Part shown: positions 44,771 through 56,290 of the stretch, one piece after another
Numbering within the stretch: the first letter of the stretch is position 1
How the letters are laid out: each line of letters opens with the position of its first letter
NCBI RefSeq assembly: GCF_011386835.1
Contig: NC_088799.1
Coordinates: 71,505,302-71,569,301 of the forward strand
DNA from: Chrysemys picta bellii
Taxonomy: Eukaryota; Chordata; Testudines; Emydidae
Direction of reading: 5' to 3'
Length of the DNA stretch: 64,000 nucleotides
The notes under the pieces: generated by a model
Told to the model about the DNA's origin: nothing
Seen by the model: the letters and a program-made list of their open reading frames with translations, nothing else
The model's database searches: none
Translations under genes and position numbers: made by a program

Positions 44771-45070
44771 GGATATGTCTTAACTACCCGCCGGATCGGC
44801 GGGCAGTGATCGATCCAGCGGGGGTCGATTTATTGAGTCTAGTCTAGATGTGATAAATCGACCCCCGAGCGCTCTCCTGTTGACTCCTGTACTCCAACTC
44901 GACGAGTGGCACAGGCAGTGTCGACGGGGGAGTGGCAGCAGTCGACTAACTGCAGTGAAGACACCACAGTAAGTCGATCTAAGTACGTCAACTTCAGCTA
45001 CATCATTCACATAGCTGAAGTTGTGTAACTTAGATTGATTCGCGCCCCCCCCCCCAGTGTAGATCAGGCC
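44771..45070. mobile_element. Palindrome-rich MITE, PIF/Harbinger-like
   Basis: A 300-bp unit with TTA on both sides (44768-44770 and 45071-45073) starts GGATATGTCTTAAC and ends GTGTAGATCAGGCC. The ends pair only partly (8 of 14). Inside are strong hairpins: GGGGGTCGATTTAT with ATAAATCGACCCCC, and CAACTTCAGCTA with TAGCTGAAGTTG. It is unusually rich in CpG and CGAT. TWA duplications suggest PIF/Harbinger. It seems related to the 650 and 53636 elements by its GTGTAGA-CAGG end. Confidence 0.85.
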
Positions 45071-45073
45071 TTA

Positions 45074-45620
45074 GCTATTCGAGATTGTTTTATCTTTATT
45101 TCTCTTGTAACATTTCTGACTATAATACCTTATACTATACTCACTTAAAATATCTCTCTTTGTAGTTAAATAAACTTGTTTTATTTTTTAAATCAAAACC
45201 AATCCAGTGTTGTATTTAAACTGAACTGTTTGATAACTCCAGTTAAAATAGCAAACTGTTGCATATTGACCCTTACAGGGGCAATGGACTTCTAAGATCT
45301 GAACTGCACAGGAGAGGACTGGACAATGCAGAACTAACGTATGGGGAAAATTCGGGACTTGGAGTTTGTTGGGGTCACCCAGCAAGTAGTAACCACAGCT
45401 GCTGGAAGCCCGAGTGTGACTGATGTGTTGCTGACAGACTCCTGGGGTCAGAGTTGCTGGAACAGGGCTGTAGCTATACACAGTCACTCAGGGTGTGACC
45501 TGCATGCTGTTTGTGAGCAGCCCAGGTTGGGAGCCACAACAGCAAAGCATAGCATTTTGAGCTACCCACACAAGCTTTCACTGGTCTGGATTACTCCTCA
45601 GAATGTGACACTTAGCCACT
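45074..45620 (+). repeat. Unclassified LTR-like or dispersed repeat
   Basis: The block 'tttgtagttaaataaacttg' is a close analogue of 'tttatagttaataaatttg' at 4636-4655. It is followed by a polyadenylation-like signal and by 'actcctggggtcagagttgc' and 'cagtcactcagggtgtgacc', text typical of turtle interspersed repeats. Class and ends are uncertain. Confidence 0.4.
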
Positions 45621-48600
45621 GATGTCTGCACACCAGACAGCTGGAAAAGGTGAAGGCTACAGTGGGAGTGATGGGTGATGGTAAGGATGATCGCCCAGCA
45701 GAAATGCTTGGTGAATTCCTGCCAAAAAAAGCTGAGTTACACTATAGTTGGACGGGCTCGGTTGGCTGTCCTGGTAAAAGCTCAGGAGAGGTCCAAAGAA
45801 GAGCCCAGGTGTAATGGCAGACACTGGAGAGGGGTATGTGCTATGTTGATGGAATAGAGGATGTGGGATTTGAAGGACTCTATTTACACTGGGCATGAGA
45901 ATGGACTACCTTTGGGATTTTTGTTATGGACTATTTTGAACTATACCAATTTGACAGAGGGCATTAATAAGTCAAGAAGGCTTGTGTGGAGTTACTGAGG
46001 TCTCTGAAGGACAGAAAGTGAGTCAGATGGACCTGTTCTGTCGCAGCGTGCCACTGGAGGGTGCTCCAGGCGGGGCTGCCTTATGACAAAGCTGTATTTA
46101 AAACTGAAGACGTATGATTATCACAAACAGATAGGAAGAGCCTGAGGTGACAGTGAGAAAAGTGTAATAAGCAGTGGTCACAGCATGGCACCTACCTGTC
46201 TGTTCTGTTTGTTATATAAATAGTAAGTGATGATATCTGGGGTGCGTCACTGAGGTTACAAAATAGCTGTTTTCATGTTCTGTTAATAGGTTACAATGGA
46301 TACGTGCCTGGTGAGGTTATTTTATGCTTCTCCAAAGCCATATCAGCTTACTACACTATTTCTGTACATCTATACAGACATAATAACATGGTTTACAAAT
46401 ATCTAGAGCTGGTAAAAGAACACAATGCTGAGAGATTTTTATGAGGAATTATTTTCAAAATATTTTATGCATAACATCCCACCCACACTTTTCAGTGTTT
46501 CTCCTCTTTCTCTTTCCCATCCCCTGGCCCTGCTTTCCCGTGGCAAAATTAAAAAGAGAGAACAGGAAAGAAAAAGAGGTGGGGTTATGACTAAATCTGA
46601 AAAAAAAGGGGGGGGGTTGGGGAAAAAGGCCACTTTTCACCAGAAATGTGTTTTAAAATTTTTTGACAATCTCTACAAATAAACATTTGCAGGCTTCTTG
46701 GTTATGCCCAGAACCTGGGCATCAGTATGCCTGTGAACAGAAGATTTGCCAACCCTTCTGTTCAATCACTGTAAACTCCAGATTTTGGTTCTATCCACAA
46801 GGAAACTAGAACAATTTACTTGAGATGCTGGTCTCAAAGTTCAGTGCAGGGGTATTGCACGTAGAATCTAAGAGTGATTTCTTATGTAATAGCCCTGCCA
46901 TTATAAAGTTCAAAATAATCTTGTTTTACTGACTTATCTCATAATTCAGAATGAGCAAATTCAGATTCACTAGAGTCTTTGAATTCTGTGCAATTATTGG
47001 GTTTTTTTCCTCATGTCCACATTTCTCAGATATCTCATTTCATCCTATTTGAGTTTGAATTTGCTGTGATAATTTCTTGGGGGTTTACATGAGGATTTTT
47101 ATGGTTGCCATGGGAGGCTGAAGAGCAAACGTTTCTGCAAGAAAAAAAATACAAAAAGACTTTCCGGCCTACAGCCATAAGAAGTCACCACCAGTTCTAA
47201 GACTACTATTTTAAATGGCATGCATTTCTCTATTTCCCTTTGATGCTTGCGAGGCTAATTAAGTGATAATTGGTCAGTGAGTATGGTAATTTTAACAGGT
47301 ACAGTCTTCCTCTCCACCTTCTTATGATTTGTTCCCATGAAAAAGAGTAAACACACTGGAAAATACGGTATGGATTTTTCTTTTGGCTGCTTGGATTATT
47401 TATTTAATGGATTTATAAACAGGACAGGGCACATATAAAACACTGTAGGTTTCACATAAACGCATGTAGTTATTTACCCGGTGTTGGGGCTTACAACATA
47501 TTTTTGAAGTGGGATGGCATTCACTTCTGATTGTTTTGCTTGATTTTTGCTTATTTGCTATCTACAGTGCTTTATTTTTGTCAAGAGGAGGTTTGAAACA
47601 GGAGTGACCTGGAGACACATTCGGGCTTTAGATAACTTGCCAAGCATCCCATTTTGCTTTTAGAATTCCCAGAATGAATAGTGCCTCAACGTGTAGCAGG
47701 AGAAAGGAAAGGGAGATTGTGTACTCCACCTCGTAGAAGAATCAGGAACATAGTTGTGTAGTTTTAATATATATACCATTAAAATATAAAGATCTGAGCC
47801 ATTCTGCGGTAAGGCAGAGCATTGTAACATGCAGTGCTTGAATACTCTAGCACTTGGATCTTCCAATGGTTTAAGAAACAATATCATTGTTTTTATTAAG
47901 ATTTGTGCACTGTAGTGTACATATCTATTCTTGCCACAGTGCCAGGCTGGAATAATCAACAGAATGCAGAATGTGGGTTATCACATCACAAAGAAGGAAG
48001 AAATGAACAACTTACTTACAAATGAAAAACAGCTATGTAGATTTCAAAATATCTTTTAGGGTGTGTGGGGAAGAAGGCAGCTTCCATTAAGAATCTGCCT
48101 TTATAAATGAATCTCATGTGTACAGAAAGATATTAGCTGTTATTTTCATGCTTCCTTGCAGTATCATTTTCCTTCACTCTGATTAGACATTGATACATAA
48201 CAAATTGTGTGGATTTGTTGTTTTTAACATGTTCTTAATTTAGGTTATAAATAACTGTTTTCCAAAGTATAATATTCTTAAATCCTTCAATTTTCTTAAA
48301 GGAAAAGAGACACTGGATATTTATATAATCAAATTAAACTCATCTTAAAGGAAGGAACACATCAACTCAGAATGGAAACTAAAGCATTGGTTTTTAATAA
48401 GATTTGATTTCATAAACCAAGCTTGAATTTGCATGTTGAGTGCCTATCTTAAGGTACTGCATTCCATACATGGGCAATCAAGTTGGTACACAGGTGCCAA
48501 AGCACCTCTTTGTGGCATTTCAGTGTTGATTTGAGCAAGCAAGTGATATATTGTGCACTGGGGCTTAGGACTCCAAGTTTGCAAATTGGACCCACAGTAA

Positions 48601-51600
48601 TATTTTAAAATGTACTTTTTTTTAACGAGTCAGTAATGGCTCATAGTTTTAAATATCATATCACCAGCATTGAAACAGCTACCCAGCATTGCAACAAATG
48701 TTTCATGGTGCTACTCTGTGATGTTTATAAAGTGACTGTACAAAATCCAATATGGTGCCAATTCTTGGACCTGTATGTTGATGGAAGTTATATAGACAAC
48801 TGGCTGGTCACTTTTCTGTGAGCTAGGTCCTGTGTCTTTCCTTAATTATCATTCCTGTCGTAGACAATAGGGACTGTGTGACACCAGAAAAAGCCCTCTG
48901 GGTTTGCCCCTAAGAGCATTTCAGATGTGGAGATGGATCTACAATTGATGGTGATCTAGATAATAATTCTGAACCGCCTACTGGTGTTTGTTACAACAAG
49001 CAACCTTCCAGTCCTTTCTTAAACCAGTTACAATCATCTGTTTCTCCCTAGGGGCTCTCAGTTACGCAGCTTTAATCTTGGAACTGTGTGGATGTGTATG
49101 TGTTAGCCAGAATTTTCAAACTCTTGTCACAGAAGAAATTGGGGAAAACTCTGGCACACATAAGAGATAGTCAGTGTAAATGTTTAATGGAAAAATGACA
49201 TCTCCAAGCAAACAGGAACATTAAAGGATCCGCTTCTGTTATCAAGTACTTATAGTCATAAAATAATTAGGGGGATGGCTTCACCAGTGATGTTAGGGTC
49301 TGCATTCAGTAGGAAAATGCAAGGTCCCGAGGCGTTCCTGAGGGAACTTGTGGGCCTGCAATTGCATTAACTTCCACATGAATTGAGATGCAGCGCTCTG
49401 CACCTTGCAGGATTGGCCCTAACAGTAAAGAGGCCCAGTACTGATTGAAGCAATTAGATGAGCACTCATGTTCTAAAATGGCTGCCTCTCACTGACACTG
49501 TTGCCAAGTGTATAGTTTTACATGAATGACAATATAATGATCCCCGCATCCCATTAGTGGGGAGGATTTTAGACTGAAGTCTAAACGCTATGATTCAAGC
49601 CTCTCTTTATAATGGGATGAGCTGAAACACTGAATCCCAATGTGCTGAGATTTGGGGATTGGATCCTAACATTGTAATTCAAGTCCACCTCTAATGCAGA
49701 TTTGTACAAACTGAGGCAAATCACTAAAATAAATAAATAAAAGTCCCGTGTCTTAATTTCTGAAGTGTCAGGAGGTAAGCCACTGTGATGCATGTGGGAA
49801 GAAAACATATGCATCCATCTACCTAGATTTTTAGATCTTGTTCATCACCAGCCCTCCTCGAAACTCTGAAACACTTTTTGTTACATGTTATGCAAAATCT
49901 GAGTTCAGTTTTTTTTTTCCCCCCTCTCCTCCAGAATTATGTTTTACACCTAGTCGTATTCAGATCCATGGTATCTAAGCACCCATAAATGCTAAATAAT
50001 TATACTTGTAGAGGCTTCAACCAGTCAGGGCCTCACTGTACTAGGTGATGTACAGATATAGAGGGTGTTTTTTACTGTGTCCTTAAATGTTCACAGTCTT
50101 AAAGCATGTATTTAGCTCTAGTGTGAACTGGCCATGCCACTTGTGGTTTCCAACAAACAATGCACCAAATTCTTGGCTGCAGCTGACTCTTGCTAATATG
50201 AACAGAGGGCAATGGGAGTCAGCTGCAGCTATGAATTTTATGAATGGTTTGTGAGAAACCACACAGCCATGGTGATAAGTTGTTTGCACTATGTATTTGC
50301 TTCCATGGTTGCCGTTTCAAGCAGACTCACTTGCTTTAGAGCAGCTGCTTTAGAAGATTTTGGTGTTTGCTCTTCTTCTGGTCTTATAACATCTAGCTTG
50401 CTCTTGGGACTGCTGTGAAGCATTAGAAAATGAATAAACACAGATGTTTCTTCAGAAGTTGCAAGTTAAGGATGGGCAGGCAACTGCAGAGAGTTTCAAG
50501 GGTAGGCTCTTATAATTAGTACAACAACAGTATTGGTAGGGGGGAAAATGCAAAACAGGAGAAAAGGGTCAAAATAAAATAAAAACATGCAGATCAGTAA
50601 CTGATGAAAGACTCCCATTCATTTCAGTAGGCTTTGGATCAGGCTGTCAGTGCCTCACGTTACAATAAGACACTCAATTATTAATGAACAGAGATGAAAA
50701 ATGAATGATGAAGTAGCAATGAAAACCAAATATACCTGAACTATATATGGGCTACTTTCACTGTTAGCAGGGAATAAAAGGCATGCTACTGTTCAGATTC
50801 ATTAAATCTCTTCAGAAATGAATTATCTTTTCTCTTACAAAATTATTAATTCTCTTGTTTCTAAAAATAAAGTGGATTAATGCATTTTGAAAAAGTTACA
50901 GGTACTGAAAGCTCTTTGTCTTATACTACTGATTAGAGACTTCAGCTAAAACATAAGGCTATGTGATCATAATAAAATATAGTTTGCATGAGTAAAGAAT
51001 TAGGCAAATGTGCTCCCTATACACTGTGTGTATATGTACTGTACACTGGTGTAAATCTGGATTAACTGAATTCACTTTATCTGCTTTCCGTACACTTCAG
51101 TTACTCTAGGTGTGCATTGGTGCTGTGACGTGTTGCTGCCAGAGGCTCACTCAAAATGTTTTGCCTCTTATTGTTATGTGTAACATTTTCTGGGTGAATT
51201 ACTCTTCACCCTCAATTCATTCATCAGTCTAACACTCTTATTCTTCCTTTCTTCACAAAACCCATCAATGACAAACTGTTTCTCCATAAGATCTGTCAAT
51301 TCCGTACTCTTATCCCTTCTCCAATCCAACTAATTGGCCCAGCATCTCTCACCCCCACCATGCAGGCCCCCCATGAATGATTGATGATAGCTCTACTCCG
51401 TGTTTCCATTGCCATGCAGCTTTGTCTCACAATGTAAGAAGAGATGGCCCTTCTGAGTACTAATTGGCATTACTTATATACCTATACATGGTGTTAGAGC
51501 ATTTGAGCCCAGGGATGGGGTAGGAGAAAGGAACAAATCAGCTCTTTAGCAAATGAAACAGACAGAGGCAAATCTCAGCTGGGTTTGTGGTTTAGTCACG

Positions 51601-52479
51601 TTGGCGCTACTATGCTCACAGTAGGCATGCATGGGAGAGAGAGAAAACATGACTATAGAAACAAATCCTCAGCTGATGTAAATCATCTTTAGATCCACTG
51701 AAATCTGTGAAGCATATCCATTTACACTAGCAGACCCTCTGTCCATAATCTCTGTATTTAGTGTTTCCACATACGTGAAGACTTTCCAGGGTCATAATGT
51801 CCCCCACACTCTAAGGTCACTTAAGGACTGATTGATGAATGAGGTAATTCCACTTATGGGCTAAAATGCTATTGGCCACCATTATAATACACCACCCCAA
51901 GTAACATTCCATTAAGAGAAAGTGCTTTGGACAAAACTGGAAGTGAGAGTCCTGTGACTTCTTTTATTGTGATCTTTTATTTTAGAAAAAATAATTCAGT
52001 AATGCTGCATTTATTGTTTAAAAATATTAGGCTTAATGCTTGCTTACTTACAGTGTCATTTTTCCTGAATACTAATTCTTATTTGAGGGCTGTTTATAAA
52101 AGTCATTTTGTTCTTTATTATGAAGTGGGTTTGTAAATATAGAATTATGTTATACATATACATACTCTTAAAGATTTGGAGCATGATTCACCTTTCACAC
52201 TCTTATGGATATCGCCTTACTCCTGCTTCGCCCCTTGTGAGATGAGAATCCAGACTCCTCATATCAATCAACCTTTTGATGTGCAAAACATCTGAACACG
52301 TACCACAACATAAATACAACTCACTCAGGAATTCCTATGATATGACTCTATAAATACTGCAAATTTAGTGCTTTTTCATAATTCATGACTGAAAGATGAC
52401 ACAAGAGGTACGACTGCATCCAGTCCCTATTGTGGGCTAGCTGAGCAGCTCATAAATTCGAATCACTCCTGTTTGCTCT
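45621..52479. other. Non-coding, largely unique-looking DNA
   Basis: About 6.9 kb without a supportable gene. Small traces only: a poly-G run near 46609-46616, repeat-like text near 49320-49425 ending 'gcaggattggccc', and the 39590-type repeat near 49990-50060. No tRNA or rRNA is visible. Confidence 0.4.
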
Positions 52480-52487
52480 GCTGTTCA

Positions 52488-52714
52488 CAAGGCCGGCTCC
52501 AGGCACCAGCTTCTCAAGCAGGTGCTTGGGGCGGCCGCTCCGGAGAGGGGCAGCACGTCCAGGTATTCGGCGGCAATTCGGCGGACGGTCCCTCACTCCG
52601 CCTGGGAGTGAAGGACCTCCGGCTGAATTGCTGCCGCAGATCGCGATCGCGGCTTTTTTGTTTTGTTTTTTGTTTTGGCTGCTTGGGGCGGCCAAAACCC
52701 TGGAGCCGGCCCTG
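52488..52714. mobile_element. hAT-like MITE (CAAGGCCGGCTCC ends)
   Basis: A 227-bp GC-rich unit with ends CAAGGCCGGCTCCAGG and CCCTGGAGCCGGCCCTG, pairing at most positions. The perfect 8-bp duplication gctgttca lies on both sides (52480-52487 and 52715-52722). CA...TG termini plus 8-bp duplication are the hAT signature. The overlapping open frames on both strands here (up to 110 codons) are composition artefacts. Confidence 0.95.
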
Positions 52715-52722
52715 GCTGTTCA

Positions 52723-53635
52723 ACACACTAAGGAATCAGTTCAGCAAAAGTGCTATATTATTGTATCCTTATGAGTCTGAGACTTGCCTGTTCCATACCT
52801 CCTGATTGTTCAGACACGTTTCAACCCAGTGATCATCACAAAGAAGTGTTAATGTCTTTGGTATCACCAGTAGTAACTTCTCATTTCAAACACAATAACA
52901 CTTCTTTCCACATATTAAACCTAATATAATCCTAAATACAAAACTTTGACTCTTGCCTGCTGTTATCAAAGAGGAAAGAAGATTGTAAGGGAACTATGGA
53001 TGGGTCACTCTGACCTGTTCAACTTTATCCTTTCAAAGAAAATTGTGAGACGCTGAAGTCACTTTTAAAAGAGACAGGTTTAAAATTGGATAGCAAATGT
53101 GTGAGAATAAAGGGAAATTATAATTATCAGTTTTGTGGTGTGTGTATGCATTGGAAATTGGCATCCCATTTTAAGTTCTTCATTAAAGTACAATTTTCTC
53201 CCTCAATACAAGCACTATAGATTTATTTATTATAAAGAAGGGGTGCAGTGGCAGATCAGATGGGAAGAAAGGAAGACGGCACTTCACCCTGCCTGACAAC
53301 CTAGACCTTCTTCATGATCTTCATAGGCATCTGTAAAATCAAACTTTAATTTTTTTGATTAAGGTTTTTTATTAATTTTGCTTTTCAATACAAACATCAC
53401 ACTACAAAAGAAAACAAAACAGAAAATTTTAAACTTTAAACTACCACCAGTATCATACAGCAGAGTGTTAACATACCTATACAGACACCATTTTTAACAG
53501 TCTTGATATTAACTATGAAATCAAGTAAATCCATACTATACCATTAACAGGGGGACAACACAGACAAGAAATCTAACCTTTAAGTAAAATATATGTACGG
53601 TGAAGAAAACTTTAAACATGTACTATTCTAGGGGT
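52723..53635. other. Non-coding, nothing recognised
   Basis: AT-rich, no gene. Confidence 0.4.
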
Positions 53636-54066
53636 GCTACAGTAGCATAGCTATAGTGCGGTATCTATGCCGTTCTAACTTCGTAGTGTAGCTGCAGACT
53701 TCAGCGATAGCCGGGCTTTTCTACTCTGTGGAACTCTGCCTTCCTGAGCGACAGTCACTAGTTTGACTGACAGAAGGATTCTTCTGTAGCTTTGTCTTCA
53801 TTAGGGATCTCTTGGGTATAGCTGTGATGTTCAGGGGTGTGGATTTTTCACACTCTTGAGCACTGTAACTAGGGTGATGGCTTTCAGGGTGCCTGGGACT
53901 GAGAGCCACCTTGTTACCTCCACTTCTCCAGTGAGAGGAAGACTTGTGGTGCCTAACTGGGCACCTACACTGGGAGGGGGGTGGGTCTACGCTGGGGTTA
54001 GGTCGGTATAGCTACATCTCTGAGGTGTGGATTTTTCACTGTAAATTCCTAGTGTAGACCAGGACT
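53636..54066. mobile_element. Decayed MITE, family of 650-934
   Basis: The right end 'cctagtgtagaccaggact' and two internal copies of 'ggtgtggatttttcac' identify the family. The part 'gggttaggtcggtatagcta' is another family block. The left end is eroded and no target duplication can be shown; the internal 'tctacgctggggttaggt' suggests one element nested in or fused to another. Boundaries approximate. Confidence 0.65.
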
Positions 54067-56115
54067 CAATGAGACTCAGTCTTCTAAGTACATAAGTGAC
54101 TTTGAAAATGGGACTGGGGGGTCTTAAATCACTTTAGGCACTTTGGAAGTTTTACTCGTGGATTCTATGGCTTGGCAATAATGGAGAGGTACTGACAAGG
54201 AGCGCAGGCCATTTCCCACGCATTACTGAATCTCTGGTGCAGTGGGACCCAGTATCCATATATTGCCAACACAGACTACAGCTATTCCAGAACATTCTGC
54301 ATCTACACTTGTTCACCTGAGAAACTACTGATGTGATACAATAACTGAAAACTGTTTGAGTGGACTGGCTTTGTGTTGATACAAGATGCTAATGACCTGG
54401 CAGAAAATGTAACTTATCATCTTGCCAGACACTTAAGTTATCGAAGAATGTTGTCTGTGTAAATCACAAGTTATCATGCAGTTCATGGCATTGCATATGT
54501 TTGCATAATCCTACTTGGATATTGCTGTGACCCAGCTGTCTCCACATAGCTAATGCTAGAGCCTCCTCTACAGAGATGCTTTATCACTACACAGTCTGGA
54601 ATAACTACACAGAAAATCTTACTATATTTAACATTTCTTTTAACCAGTGTAAAGTGATTGTTAAAAATGTCATTTTAAGAATTCACAAAGCTTTTCCTGA
54701 GAAATCTTCACTAATAAAGCCATCTGTCCAGCACAATTTTCTTCTAATTAACTCTTAACTAGATTTTTTTAATGATGAATAAATGCAAAAGCTGAAAAAC
54801 ACTGCGAAGTTGGAGACTTGACTTCATACATTCCCAAGACTTGTTTGATCTATGGAATCTTTTTAGAGAAAGTATAGATAGTTGTTAATTGTATTCATGT
54901 GCTCAAGAACCTCAGATCATTTCCCTGGTAACATCTGTTCCATTGTAATAACCAACACAACCTAACAGTCAAAGAGAATGGGGTGTGATTCTCATCTCAG
55001 TTTCTTCAGTAGTTACTCTCCCCGATTTCCACTGATGTAACGAAACATGTCCCATTGTCACGCTGCCTTCCTGGTGACAAACATCTTTATAGCTGCATGA
55101 AAGATTTAATTCTGGGCACAACTCATTGGGTAAGCATTAGAAAGACCGAACTATAAAGAGATTAACACAGTCCATTGAGTCTGAGCTTCACTATATCTAT
55201 AAATCCAGAAGTCCTTATTCTGCAAAGTCCCATTGCAGTCAATGGGAGTTTAACTGAAGGAAGAAATGTGTAAGGATTGCAGGATTTAACCATTGGTTAG
55301 TTATTCCTGTTGTTCACATCACATCTACTGCCTTTCAATCTCTTTTTAAATTATTGGACTGACAGCAGTATACAACTTTTTCCAAGTTTCTTGTTTACAT
55401 AGTAGTGTTTTGTTCTTTGACAGCTGATCTACAGAGGAAGCTAATTAACACAAAGCAGAAAAGAGGTGTTGGGTGCTGGTGATCATATTTGTTAGATTCT
55501 TTGCTGACACAGTAATATTTTCCCTTAATTTAGAATGCTAAAAATGCCACTTAGTTATATATAAAACCCTAAAATATACATTTATATACAGGTAAGACCT
55601 GCAGTAATAGAACTGTTCTGTACCATATGCTTGTTTGTATGTCTGTTTACAATCCAATACTGTGTATATATAATGTGGTTTGGGCTTTTTACAAATTTTA
55701 GATTTATTGTATTTCTTTTACCTGTAACTTTATATCTAGTTAGTAGAAGCAAATGATCTCAAAACCAGAAATCCTTTGCTGTTGGGCTTTCCAAGACTTG
55801 TTTAATCTCATGTTTTTCAGTGTTCCTAATGAGCACTAATTAGTCAGCAATTACCTGTGCAAATTAAGAGGAGAAAATAGGAAGAGGTTGCTCCAGTAAA
55901 AAAATGCTAACATGAAATGTTCTAAAGTAAACTACCCCAATTTTAATTATGGTTTTCAGTCGGCATAGGCCAAATTCACTGCTTGTGAATTCAGTAGTCT
56001 TACCAGGTTATGCCACAAGTCAATTTGGTCCCTGGGGGTTGTTGATAAGCTCATTCCTGTGTAAAAGGAATACTGTAGGTAATTTTGGAAGTGGTTTAAA
56101 AATATCTAAACTTTT

Positions 56116-56118
<3 letters not shown>
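54067..56118. other. Non-coding, nothing recognised
   Basis: No gene or bounded repeat in about 2 kb; near 55215-55260 there is a 'cccattgcagtcaatggg' palindrome typical of decayed hairpin repeats. Confidence 0.4.

Positions 56119-56150
<32 letters not shown>
56119..56150. repeat. (GT)n microsatellite
   Basis: Sixteen GT units; they add a Cys-Val run to a spurious 88-codon open frame. Confidence 0.95.
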
Positions 56151-56153
<3 letters not shown>

Positions 56154-56194
56154 ATATAGGCAGACAGTGTTACTCAGTGCCTAGAGTAGGAAAC

Positions 56195-56290
56195 TGGGAG
56201 TTTACCCATCTGTGAAATGGAGGTTACGCTTCCTACCTTTTGTTGTGAGTAATTAGTTTGATGCTGATAGAGCATTTTGATATCCTATAT
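56195..56290 (+). repeat. MIR-like SINE fragment
   Basis: It shows 'tttacccatctgtgaaatgg' followed by a decayed 'tgttgtgagtaattag' block, as in the 3' part of MIR. Confidence 0.5.

Noticed and set aside
40258..45620. One large interrupted element split by ASF1A/CR1, CR1 and a MITE
   Set aside because: The flanking repeat-like pieces cannot be shown to be two halves of one unit by eye, so they are listed separately.
52473..52805. 110-codon frame at the hAT MITE
   Set aside because: It crosses MITE ends and target duplications, so it cannot be an ancestral gene; overlapping frames on both strands show it is a composition effect.
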